Below are positions 35,953-44,009 of a stretch of DNA of 56,886 bases, in pieces. Position 1 is the first letter of the stretch; each line of letters starts with the position of its first letter. The translations under genes and the position numbers were made by a program. Location: assembly GCF_009720825.1 (NCBI RefSeq), contig NZ_WNKY01000041.1, forward strand, positions 1 to 56,886, in the 5' to 3' direction. The notes beneath the pieces are model-generated. The model was not told the origin of the DNA, made no database searches, and saw only the letters and a program-made list of their open reading frames with translations. The DNA comes from Duganella radicis (GTDB taxonomy: Bacteria; Pseudomonadota; Gammaproteobacteria; Burkholderiales; Burkholderiaceae_D).

Positions 35953-36498
35953 ATGACCATCTTGCGCCACATCGCCTGCGCCGCCGCCCTGCTGGCCGCC
36001 ACCGCCGCCAACGCCACCACCTACAACTTCAGCTACACGTTCGGCGCCGGCAGCGTGCTGACCGGCAGTTTCGACGGCACTGCCTCGGGCAACCTGATTA
36101 CCGGCCTGTCCAACATCAGCGTGTTCCGTGATGGCGTCGAGTTCGGCAGCGGCAACTTGTACAACTTCGGCTGGAACGATAGCTACACCATGGTGAGCGG
36201 CGCCGCCGTGGCGTCGCTTGACGGCCTCGAAAACAACTTCTTGTTCAGCACCAGCCCCTGGCAAATGGGTGGCGGCTTCTACTCGGGCCAGACCTTCGGC
36301 ATGTATCCAGCCAGCGTTTATTACGACCCGGCCAAGGCCTACGTGCAGGGCGGCAGCGGCTGGTCCCTGGCCGACAACGCCAACTTCTCCATCACCCGCT
36401 GGTCGGTGACGGCCGTGCCGGAACCGGCAAGCTACGCCATGCTGCTGGGCGGTCTGGGCCTGGTGGGCGCCATCGCCCGCCGCCGCCGCGCGGTCTGA
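35953..36498 (+). CDS. PEP-CTERM sorting-signal secreted protein
   Basis: 181 residues. A signal peptide (ILRHIACAAALLAATAANA) precedes a Gly/Ser/Asn-rich beta-type body. The end is VPEPASYAMLLGGLGLVGAIARRRRA, a textbook PEP-CTERM tail (PEP motif, hydrophobic segment, arginine cluster) processed by exosortase and linked to exopolysaccharide export. GGGAGC precedes the ATG. The gene stands alone and converges on the next gene with six bases between stops. Confidence 0.9.
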   Translation: MTILRHIACAAALLAATAANATTYNFSYTFGAGSVLTGSFDGTASGNLITGLSNISVFRDGVEFGSGNLYNFGWNDSYTMVSGAAVASLDGLENNFLFSTSPWQMGGGFYSGQTFGMYPASVYYDPAKAYVQGGSGWSLADNANFSITRWSVTAVPEPASYAMLLGGLGLVGAIARRRRAV

Positions 36499-36504
36499 GC
36501 CGCG

Positions 36505-38874
36505 CTAGCTGATCCACTTGGCCAGCGCGGTGCCGATGGCGAACCAGCCGATCAGTGGCAGCAGTTTGCGCAGCACCGAACGCAGCACCACCGGACCGGT
36601 ATGCTTGCGCGCCCGGTACAGTCGCAGCGCCCACGGATAGGCCACGTGGGTGTACGGTACCTGCGGCACGGTGCGCAGCAGGTACTGGAGCATGATCACC
36701 AGGATCAGCAGCGCCGGCGCCACCACCTGCGCCAGCCTTACCGCCGACACCAGGCTCAGCACCACGGTGGCGCTGATGATGACCACCGCCAGCAGCAGGC
36801 GGCGGTTGACTTCCGCATGGGACGGCGCTGACTTCTGCATGCGCATCGCCAGCCACACCCAGCCGCCGGCCAGCAGCGCCATCGCCAGCGGCAGGCGCCA
36901 GCCGCTGCTCTCTTCCGGCTCGGCGGCGGCACCGGCGGGGTTGCTGTACAGGTTGTAGCCCAGCGCGTCGCGCGCCTGCTTGAGGTGGGCCGCGTAGTTG
37001 CCCATGTCGCCCGGTTCGACATGGTCGCGCAGGGATTTGTAGGTGGCCGTGATCAGCACGCTGCGGCTGTCCGGCCCTTTGCTCACCTGGTACGAAAACT
37101 CGAAGGCCGGATCGCTCACCGTGATATTGCTGGTCTTGATGTTCCAGCGCGTCGGCAGGCGCACTTCGGTGGTTTCGACGATTTCATACGGATAGTCCAG
37201 CCGCAGCGGCGCGTTGCGGCCAACGCTGTCCGGCGCTTTCAGCGAGCTGTCGATTTCCGAGGAGTCGATGAACGCCTGGCTGCGTGTGCCTTTCTTGTTG
37301 AGCGACCAAAAGCCGGGAATGCGGTAATGCTCGACCGTGGTCAGCTCGTTGCGGCGCTCGTCGTCCTGCACGTCCATGGCGCCGTTGCTGCGCAGGCTCT
37401 CGTAATTGTGGGCGTAAAAATTCTGGTACTGGGTCTCCAGCTCGCTGCGCTGGTGCGCCAGCTGCGTGCGCAGATTGTCGGCGCGCTCGCCCTGCACCGT
37501 GGTGCTGATGGTGTAGTTGACCGGCTGGTCGACGCCATCGGTGGAATCGAACACCGCGTGGACGCGCTTGACGCCGCCGGTTTTCGGCCCCATCAGGCTG
37601 AGCCCGGTGGCGCCCGGCTCCAGCACCAGCGCGTAGCCGTAGTCGGGCTGGTACAGATTGGCCAGCTCACCCTGCTGCATGCTACGGGTCGGGTCCAGCC
37701 AGTAGACCGCGCCATTCACGCGCGCGCGCACCAGCACGTGGTTGAAGGCCAGCGGGGTCGGCGCCCAGTGCTCGACGTCGCGCGTGATTTCGGTGTTGAC
37801 CAGCGCCGGCACGGCATCGATGCCCAACGCGCGCAGCATGGTGATGGTCAGCAGGGTCTTGTCCTTGCAATCGCCGAAGCGGCGCTGGTAGACCTTGTCC
37901 GGACCGGTGGGCGCGTGCGAGCCCGGCCCCACTTCAATGCCGAGGTAGCGGATGTCGCGCTGGACCACGCGCAGCACGGCCGCCGCGCGCGCCGCCGGAT
38001 CGGTGACCTCGCGGCCGATGCGGGCGATTTCCTCGCGCAGCGCCGGCCCCGGTTCGCCGGGCGGACGGTACAGCGGCAAGGCCCACTGCACCACGGCGGC
38101 CCAATCGGCAAACTCGGTCCACTGCACGGCGGCGTAGGGATTGAACCATTCAGGCGCGCCCTTGTCGATGCGGGTGGCCGGCGTGTTGTAGCGCTGCCAG
38201 CGGTAATCGCGGTAGCCGTCGGCCTCGGTGATGGTCGGCTCCAGCTTGTCGTTGTGGGCGGCAATGCGCAGCGGCCGGTTGGACGGCATCAGCAGGCGCA
38301 CAAAGGAATGCCGCACCGGCACGCTCCATTCCATGTCGACGCGGCTGGAAACCTTGCCCTGGAATACCGGGTTGCTGCCATCCAGGCTGAAAGCATATTC
38401 GACGATGTCGCCGATGCGGATATCGTCCAGCAGCACGCTGGCGGTCATGCTGCCGTCGTAGATCAGGTAATCCAGCTCGGTCTCGCGTTGCAGCAGCTGC
38501 ACCCGCACGCCGGGCAGCTTGGGGATCACCTTGCCGGCGCGGATGACGTTGATGGCGTGCAGGGTCAGCGTCTGGTAGGACGGATCGAAATTGATGCTGA
38601 GATTGGCCGCCTTCTCCACCCCGCCGCCATCGAGCGCCTCGCTGGCGGTGTGGAAGTAGGACACCTTGCCGCGCGCGTCGACCCGGGTCTGCATGTCGCG
38701 TAGCAGGAAGGCGACATTGCCGCGCGGCGTGAACGGCTCGGCGCCGGGCGGCGGTTCCAGCGGCACCGGCAACACCCAGGCCGGCGGCGCGCCGATCTTG
38801 TACGCCTCAGACCGCGCTTGGGCGGCCCCGACACATAAGCCTATCCAGGCAAGTACAACCAATACAACACGCAT
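36505..38874 (-). CDS. DUF3857/transglutaminase-like exported membrane protein
   Basis: 789 residues from ATG 38874, chosen because it starts a signal peptide (RVVLVVLAWIGLCVGAAQA); 24 upstream codons are probably untranslated. Residues about 60-240 form the DUF3857 domain (IEYAFSLDGSNPVFQGKVS). Near 300-420 is a transglutaminase-like core: RYLGIEVGPGSHAP, RFGDCKDKTLLTITMLRALGI (Cys), HVLVRARVNG (His) and YWLDPT (Asp). After a beta-rich part come about four membrane segments. Its substrate is unknown. Confidence 0.85.
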   Translation of the reverse strand: MRVVLVVLAWIGLCVGAAQARSEAYKIGAPPAWVLPVPLEPPPGAEPFTPRGNVAFLLRDMQTRVDARGKVSYFHTASEALDGGGVEKAANLSINFDPSYQTLTLHAINVIRAGKVIPKLPGVRVQLLQRETELDYLIYDGSMTASVLLDDIRIGDIVEYAFSLDGSNPVFQGKVSSRVDMEWSVPVRHSFVRLLMPSNRPLRIAAHNDKLEPTITEADGYRDYRWQRYNTPATRIDKGAPEWFNPYAAVQWTEFADWAAVVQWALPLYRPPGEPGPALREEIARIGREVTDPAARAAAVLRVVQRDIRYLGIEVGPGSHAPTGPDKVYQRRFGDCKDKTLLTITMLRALGIDAVPALVNTEITRDVEHWAPTPLAFNHVLVRARVNGAVYWLDPTRSMQQGELANLYQPDYGYALVLEPGATGLSLMGPKTGGVKRVHAVFDSTDGVDQPVNYTISTTVQGERADNLRTQLAHQRSELETQYQNFYAHNYESLRSNGAMDVQDDERRNELTTVEHYRIPGFWSLNKKGTRSQAFIDSSEIDSSLKAPDSVGRNAPLRLDYPYEIVETTEVRLPTRWNIKTSNITVSDPAFEFSYQVSKGPDSRSVLITATYKSLRDHVEPGDMGNYAAHLKQARDALGYNLYSNPAGAAAEPEESSGWRLPLAMALLAGGWVWLAMRMQKSAPSHAEVNRRLLLAVVIISATVVLSLVSAVRLAQVVAPALLILVIMLQYLLRTVPQVPYTHVAYPWALRLYRARKHTGPVVLRSVLRKLLPLIGWFAIGTALAKWIS

Positions 38875-39003
38875 GTGCAATCCGCTGAGAAATTTTGTGG
38901 CAAATATCTCAACAGTGTAGGCGCTAAATTTCCGACAAGCAAGCAAAAACGGCGCGGACGCTGTTATCGCGGTCTCGTCCGGGTGCGCCGTGGACGTGCC
39001 GCA

Positions 39004-39891
39004 TCAGCGGCGGCTACAGCAGCGGGCAAAGTTCTCCTGCGCTTTCTGCACCGCAGCCTGTCGCTGCTCCACCGAGAGGGTCGAATAAGGCTCGGTTTCA
39101 AATACGTGGTCGTTCGCGCTGAACGAGAATGGCCGGCCGTTCTGCTGCATGCCGGTCAATGCCCACGCCGCGGATGCGGTCAGGTCCTGCTGTCCAAAGC
39201 GGTTGGTGGCGGTCAGTTTCGCGGCCAGGAAAATCGCCTCCCGGTCGCCCGTTTCCGCCAGTGTGGTGGCGCTGCTTAATAGTCCTTTTTCTTCTGCGGT
39301 AATCACGTGCTCCTGGTTCGGATGAGCATCCGCGTCCGCGCGTGCGGCATCGATCAGGCGGCTGGCGTCCTGATTCAGCAAATAGCTTTGCGCGCGAACA
39401 TCCCCTGCTTTTGCGGCCTCGCGCATTAATTCAGCGATCTGCTGCGGACTGGCTTTGCTGACATTTTTGCATTGTTCCTCCTTCATGGCGATTTGCCATT
39501 GTGCGAATCGGAGCGTGTTGCCCGAGGGATCGGACTGCGCCTGTTCCGCGTAGTCCCGCTCTATGTCCTTCTTCGATTCCACATAGTCGGCGCACACCAG
39601 ATACTGCATGGCCTTGCTGTACGCCGGATGGCCGCCGTAATCGCCCTCCTTCAGGGCGAAGTCCTTGGGATCCAAGGCAGCGTACGAACCTGCGCGGGGA
39701 GCAACCGCGCCCCAGGCAAAGATGCCGTTGCCTGCCGTCGTGGCGCTGCCGGACAGGTTGCGCGGCTCGGCGCCGGGACTGTTTGGGGTCACCGGTTCCG
39801 GCTCATGCTTGAGCAGCGCGTATCCCCCCGCCACGGCGAGCGCAATGACGCAGAAACCCAGAATTTTTCGTGATTGTAATAACGTTGACAT
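39004..39891 (-). CDS. membrane-anchored periplasmic protein of unknown function
   Basis: 295 residues. An N-terminal segment (about 10-27, ILGFCVIALAVAGGYALL) is an uncleaved anchor or signal peptide. The rest is soluble and helical, with an LMREAAKAGDVRAQSYLL stretch that resembles a single Sel1-type repeat. Cysteines in LVCADYV, EEQCKN and FARCC may form disulphides. No family recognised. Preceded on the minus strand by a hairpin and the gene for another exported unknown protein. Confidence 0.6.
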   Translation of the reverse strand: MSTLLQSRKILGFCVIALAVAGGYALLKHEPEPVTPNSPGAEPRNLSGSATTAGNGIFAWGAVAPRAGSYAALDPKDFALKEGDYGGHPAYSKAMQYLVCADYVESKKDIERDYAEQAQSDPSGNTLRFAQWQIAMKEEQCKNVSKASPQQIAELMREAAKAGDVRAQSYLLNQDASRLIDAARADADAHPNQEHVITAEEKGLLSSATTLAETGDREAIFLAAKLTATNRFGQQDLTASAAWALTGMQQNGRPFSFSANDHVFETEPYSTLSVEQRQAAVQKAQENFARCCSRR

Positions 39892-39916
39892 GAATATCCT
39901 TGAATGCAGACAAACA

Positions 39917-39945
39917 GGAGTTTCAGCCAGAGGGGCTGAAACTCC
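39917..39945 (-). terminator. 12-bp perfect hairpin after the 255-residue exported-protein gene
   Basis: GGAGTTTCAGCC and GGCTGAAACTCC pair perfectly around a five-base loop. It lies 21 bases after the stop of the minus-strand gene ending at 39967 and 25 bases before the next start (39891). The following T-run on the minus strand is weak (TGTTTGTCTG), so it may be a terminator or an intercistronic mRNA-stability hairpin. Confidence 0.55.
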
Positions 39946-39966
39946 ATTTATATAATTCCGACGGAA

Positions 39967-40734
39967 TCAGGAACGGATCTGGTTATTCAAAGTAACCATG
40001 TCGTTTCTCAAAGAGGTGCCATGACGATTAAAGGAAGCCAGGGCCAGGTCGAAATTTTTCTGCGAATTACGCAAATTATTTCTGATATCACTGCAATATG
40101 GCAGATTGGCATTCGAGCCGCCGCAATTGGTGTTGTAATCGTCCTGGTTCGCCTTGTGGTCGTTATAGGCATTAGCGATCGATTTCATCGCCGCCTCCAT
40201 CGCCAGCAGCTGGTTATTCGTCTCGGCCGCGGTGTTGGCCACATTGGACTTTTCTTGCTGGGTGGCGGTATGGTTCATGAAATTCTGGGCCTTCGGAATT
40301 TCGCTGTTGATTTTATCGAAAGCTATCTTGGAAACCCAACCGCAAGCGGTCGATGCCGCAGCCGTGCCGGCAGACTTCACGATGGCCTTGATGTGCGAGG
40401 CGGCGGTCGGTTCCGACGCTGGCTTCCAGTTGGCCAGCAAGCCGGCTGCCGTGGTGCCGCACATTTCCTGGAAAGCCGCCTTGGTCATCGCGCCTTCCGA
40501 TTCGCCCATCAGTTTGGTAATCAGGATGTTGGTCGCCCCGACCGCGCCCCAGCCGGTCGAAGCGCGCCAGTCGATATACTCCTTCAGCAGTTTCGCCTGG
40601 GTCCAGATGCCGCTAAGGGCGAACTGGCGATCCGGCGTCACCGCGTCGGCGGCGGGTGCAACTAACGAGCATGCCACCGCCATGGAAACGGCGACAGTCA
40701 TGGATTTCGTTCTATTTTCCATCCATATTTTCAT
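39967..40734 (-). CDS. exported protein of unknown function
   Basis: 255 residues from ATG 40734 with GGGAG just upstream. Residues to about 31 are a signal peptide (TVAVSMAVACSLVAPAADA). The mature protein is helical, rich in Ala/Asn, with a few cysteines (EMCGTT, TACGWV, TNCGGSNANLPYC). No family recognised. Base composition upstream is strongly AT-rich (about 40735-40910), unlike the rest of the window, which could mark a promoter region or recent arrival. Confidence 0.6.
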   Translation of the reverse strand: MKIWMENRTKSMTVAVSMAVACSLVAPAADAVTPDRQFALSGIWTQAKLLKEYIDWRASTGWGAVGATNILITKLMGESEGAMTKAAFQEMCGTTAAGLLANWKPASEPTAASHIKAIVKSAGTAAASTACGWVSKIAFDKINSEIPKAQNFMNHTATQQEKSNVANTAAETNNQLLAMEAAMKSIANAYNDHKANQDDYNTNCGGSNANLPYCSDIRNNLRNSQKNFDLALASFNRHGTSLRNDMVTLNNQIRS

Positions 40735-40933
40735 ACAACTCCCTTATTAATATTGAAATAATACGTAATAACCGCAATTGACAGTGATCATAAAATGAAA
40801 AATGCACTTTATATATAAAAATCAATTGCAATAACATGATAATTTTATTGTCAATATTTCCCTGTAGTATTCTGCTTAATTTAATGTAGGACTTTACTGA
40901 CAGAGGCGGGAGTGCTTACCGGTCGCACAAAAT
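40735..40933. other. AT-rich intergenic region
   Basis: About 200 bases of markedly AT-rich sequence between the exported-protein gene and the sco terminator. It probably contains the promoter of the minus-strand gene starting at 40734. I see no coding frame, RNA gene or clear operator in it. Confidence 0.5.
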
Positions 40934-40963
40934 AAAAACGGCACGCCGCAGCGTGCCGTTTTT
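40934..40963 (-). terminator. Rho-independent terminator of the scoA-scoB operon
   Basis: AAAAACGGCACG and CGTGCCGTTTTT form a perfect 12-bp stem with a six-base loop. On the minus strand it lies 15 bases after the scoB stop and is followed by TTTTTATTTT. The A/T ends also make it usable on the plus strand. Confidence 0.9.
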
Positions 40964-40978
40964 ATTCCAATATATGGC

Positions 40979-41629
40979 TCAGAGCGCCGAGAAGTCCAGC
41001 TTGACGCCGGTGGCGGCCTGGATCTGGTCCTTGCTCACGCCCGGCGCCAGTTCGGTCACTTTCAGGCCGGCCTCGGTCACTTCCATCACGCCGAGGTCGG
41101 TGATCACCAGATCGACCACGCCGACGCCAGTCAGCGGCAGATCGCATTTCGGCAGCAGCTTGTGCGAGGTCGAGCCATCCTTGGCGGTGGCCACATGCTC
41201 CATCAGCACCACCACTTTCTTCACGCCGGCCACCAGGTCCATGGCGCCGCCCATGCCCTTGACCATTTTGCCCGGGATCATCCAGTTGGCCAGATCGCCC
41301 TTTTCCGACACCTGCATGGCGCCCAGGATGGCCAGGTTGATTTTGCCGCCGCGGATCATGCCGAAAGAATCGGCCGAGCTGAAGTACGCCGCGCCCGGCA
41401 GCGCGGTGACGGTCTGCTTGCCGGCGTTGATCAGGTCGGCGTCGATTTCCGCTTCGGTCGGGAACGGGCCGATGCCCAGCAAACCGTTTTCCGATTGCAG
41501 GAACACTTCAATGCCCGAAGGGACGTAGTTGGCCACCAGGGTCGGCAAGCCGATGCCGAGGTTGACGTAGAAACCGTCTTGCAGTTCCTTGGCCGCGCGC
41601 GCGGCCATTTCATCACGAGTCCATGCCAT
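40979..41629 (-). CDS. scoB: 3-oxoacid CoA-transferase subunit B
   Basis: 216 residues. It shows GFYVNLGIGLPTLVANYVP, the catalytic-glutamate motif SENGLLG and GGKINLAILGAMQVSEKGDLANWMIPGKMVKGMGGAMDLV, all diagnostic of subunit B of class I CoA-transferases. With ScoA it moves CoA from succinyl-CoA (or another donor) to acetoacetate, for ketone-body use. Thirteen bases separate it from scoA. Confidence 0.95.
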   Translation of the reverse strand: MAWTRDEMAARAAKELQDGFYVNLGIGLPTLVANYVPSGIEVFLQSENGLLGIGPFPTEAEIDADLINAGKQTVTALPGAAYFSSADSFGMIRGGKINLAILGAMQVSEKGDLANWMIPGKMVKGMGGAMDLVAGVKKVVVLMEHVATAKDGSTSHKLLPKCDLPLTGVGVVDLVITDLGVMEVTEAGLKVTELAPGVSKDQIQAATGVKLDFSAL

Positions 41630-41643
41630 GATTCTGTTCTCCG

Positions 41644-42351
41644 TTATTCTTGGTTGGCGGCGCGGATGGTGCGCTGCTCGATGCGTTTTTCCGGCGTGGC
41701 GTTGACCACGATGCGATGCACGAAGATGCTCGGCAGGTGCACTTGGTCCGGGTCGATCTCGCCGGTCTCCACCAGCTGCTCGACTTCGACGATGCAGACC
41801 TTGCCGGCCATGGCGGCGTTCGGGTTGAAGTTGCGCGCGGTCTTGCGGAACACCAGGTTGCCAGCCTTGTCGGCCTTCCAGGCCTTGACCAGCGCCACGT
41901 CGGCCACCAGGCTGCGCTCCATCACGTACTGTTCGCCGTCGAATTCGCGGATTTCCTTGCCGTCGGCGACGATGGTGCCGACGCCGGTCTTGGTGAAGAA
42001 GGCCGGGATGCCGGCGCCGCCGGCGCGCAGCTTCTCGGCCAGCGTGCCTTGCGGGGTGAATTCCAGCTCCAGCTCGCCGGCCAGGTACTGGCGCGCGAAT
42101 TCCTTGTTCTCGCCCACGTAGGAAGCGATCATCTTCTTGATCTGGCGGGTTTCCAGCAACTGGCCGAGGCCGAAGCCGTCAACGCCGGCGTTGTTGGAGA
42201 TGGCGGTCAGGCCGGTGACGCCGGAATCGCGCAGCGCGCCGATCAGCGCCTCCGGGATGCCGCACAGGCCGAAGCCCCCAACGGCAATGGTTTGACCGTT
42301 CTGGACGACGCCGGCCAGGGCAGTGGCGGCGTCCGGATAGATTTTATTCAT
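41644..42351 (-). CDS. scoA: 3-oxoacid CoA-transferase subunit A
   Basis: 235 residues. GQTIAVGGFGLCGIPEALIGAL and LTAISNNAGVDGFGLGQLL near the start, then GGAGIPAFFTKTGVGT, and a C-terminal FNPNAAMAGKVCIVEVEQLVE-type block identify subunit A. First gene of the operon. The 127-base gap to the divergent PAS-LuxR gene should hold both promoters, and that regulator is a candidate controller. Confidence 0.95.
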   Translation of the reverse strand: MNKIYPDAATALAGVVQNGQTIAVGGFGLCGIPEALIGALRDSGVTGLTAISNNAGVDGFGLGQLLETRQIKKMIASYVGENKEFARQYLAGELELEFTPQGTLAEKLRAGGAGIPAFFTKTGVGTIVADGKEIREFDGEQYVMERSLVADVALVKAWKADKAGNLVFRKTARNFNPNAAMAGKVCIVEVEQLVETGEIDPDQVHLPSIFVHRIVVNATPEKRIEQRTIRAANQE

Positions 42352-42478
42352 AAGTGTCCCTTTATGATGTATGTTGCATGTGCATAGCCAACGTTGTTAA
42401 ATGCGTTAGCTAAGCGGCGATCCAGCATAGAATACGCACATTAAAAGTTCAATACCGTAGAAATACCTGCCAGAACCT

Positions 42479-43039
42479 ATGAGCGTTCAGCCTGCCATTG
42501 ATTACGAATCCATTTTCCTGCATGCGCCGGTGGGCATGTGCATCTCCGAAAACCGCATCATCCAGTCGTCCAACGAAGCGCTGGCCAGCATGTTCGGCTA
42601 CACCCGCGCCGAGCTGGACGGCCTGTCGTTCCGCGCGCTGTATCCGACCATGGACGAGTTCCTGCGCACCGGCGACCGCATCATCCCCATCATGAACGCC
42701 CGTGGCCGCTACTCGGACGAGCGCATCATGCGCCGCGCCAATGGCGAGCTGTTCTGGTGCCATGTGACCGGCCACGCCATGCTGTCCAGCGCGCCGCTCG
42801 GTCCCGGCATCTGGACCTTCGAGGACGTCAGCGAAAAGCGGCCGGTGACGGCCGAGCTGACGCCGCGCGAACGCGAAATCGCCGCCCTGCTGGTGGAAGG
42901 CAAGACCAGCAAGACCATCGCCCGCCAGGTCGACCTCAGCCCGCGCACGGTGGAAATGCACCGCGCCAAGCTGATGCGCAAATTCTCGGCCGCCACCTCG
43001 TCCGAGCTGGTGCACAAGCTGGTCGGCGTGCAGCTCTGA
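42479..43039 (+). CDS. PAS-LuxR transcription regulator
   Basis: 186 residues. Residues 1-118 are a PAS sensor (FLHAPVGMCISENRIIQSSNEALASMFGYTRAELDG). Residues 121-186 are a LuxR/GerE helix-turn-helix (LTPREREIAALLVEGKTSKTIARQVDLSPRTVEMHRAKLMRK). No receiver domain. Divergent from scoA; it probably senses a metabolite or redox state and controls scoAB or itself. Confidence 0.88.
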   Translation: MSVQPAIDYESIFLHAPVGMCISENRIIQSSNEALASMFGYTRAELDGLSFRALYPTMDEFLRTGDRIIPIMNARGRYSDERIMRRANGELFWCHVTGHAMLSSAPLGPGIWTFEDVSEKRPVTAELTPREREIAALLVEGKTSKTIARQVDLSPRTVEMHRAKLMRKFSAATSSELVHKLVGVQL

Positions 43040-43067
43040 CCGCCGTCCCGCCTGCGCCGGCACGACC

Positions 43068-43844
43068 TTACATCGCGGTCATGCCATCGTCGGCGCTGAT
43101 GATGGCGCCGTTGATGAAGTTGGAATCCTCGCCGGCCAGCAGCAACAGCAGGCCATCCAGATCTTCCGGCTTGCCCGGGCGCTTGCGCGGCAGCATCTCG
43201 ATCAGGCGCTGGCCCTGTTCGCTGGCGAAGTAGTCCTCGTTGATCTCGGTCGAAATATAGCCGGGGCAGATGGCGTTGGTGTTGATGCCGTACTTGCCCC
43301 ACTCCACCGCCATGGCCTTGGTCATCTGCACCACGCCGGCCTTGCTCATGCAGTACACGCCGATCTGCGGCAGCACCCGCAGGCCGGCCACCGAGGCGAT
43401 GTTGATGATGCGGTGCTTCTTGCTGGGATCGCCCTTGGCGCGCGCGATCATGCGCTTGGCGGTTTGCTGGGCGACGAAAAACGCGCCGCGCAGATTGGTG
43501 TCCATCACGAAGGCGTAGTCCTCCGGCGTGACGTCGGCCAGGCGCTGGGTGGTCGACACCCCCGAATTATTCACCAGGATGTCGATCGGCCCGGCCTCGG
43601 TCTCGGCGTGGGCGATGGCGGACTTGATGCTGGCGTAGTCGGTCACGTCCAGGCTGACCACATGGGCGGCGCCGCCGTCGGCCTCGATTTCGGCGCGCAG
43701 CTCCTTCAGGCGCTCGGTGCGACGCGAGGCCAGCACCACTTGCGCCCCCGCCTGGGCCAGCACTTTGGCAAACCGGGCTCCCAGACCGCTGGAGGCGCCG
43801 GTGATCAGCGCAATTTTTCCCTCAAAGTTGACTTCAATGCCCAC
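43068..43844 (-). CDS. short-chain dehydrogenase/reductase (SDR)
   Basis: 258 residues. Cofactor motif TGASSGLG near 17, NNSG near 93, catalytic S in NIASVAG and Y-x3-K in YCMSKAG, then CPGYISTEI. A classical SDR. Because it lies between sco genes and ETF-QO, a 3-hydroxyacyl or 3-hydroxybutyrate-type substrate is plausible, but the sequence does not settle substrate or NAD/NADP use. Confidence 0.88.
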   Translation of the reverse strand: MGIEVNFEGKIALITGASSGLGARFAKVLAQAGAQVVLASRRTERLKELRAEIEADGGAAHVVSLDVTDYASIKSAIAHAETEAGPIDILVNNSGVSTTQRLADVTPEDYAFVMDTNLRGAFFVAQQTAKRMIARAKGDPSKKHRIINIASVAGLRVLPQIGVYCMSKAGVVQMTKAMAVEWGKYGINTNAICPGYISTEINEDYFASEQGQRLIEMLPRKRPGKPEDLDGLLLLLAGEDSNFINGAIISADDGMTAM

Positions 43845-43955
43845 GGACGACTCCCTAGTGTTGGTGATTAAATGTAATGATTACACAAATTCCCAGTATT
43901 AGATTGCGGTGTCTAATAATGTCGCGGAAAATGGCGTCAATCCAAACAAAAAAGA

Positions 43956-43969
43956 AGCACGTTCGTGCT
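43956..43969. promoter_or_regulatory. 14-bp perfect palindrome upstream of the ETF-QO gene, candidate operator
   Basis: AGCACGTTCGTGCT is fully symmetric and lies 41 bases before ATG 44010, followed by an A/T stretch. Symmetric ACGTTCGT-type sites are common for TetR-family regulators of acyl-CoA catabolism in betaproteobacteria. It could equally serve the divergent SDR gene. The regulator is not in the window. Confidence 0.45.
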
Positions 43970-44009
43970 AAAATTTTCTCATTCCTCACCATCACTATAA
44001 CAACAGACT

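Noticed and set aside
40735..40933. Possible small RNA or CRISPR-like content in the AT-rich gap
   Set aside because: There are no repeats with regular spacing and no stable long structure other than the terminator at 40934.
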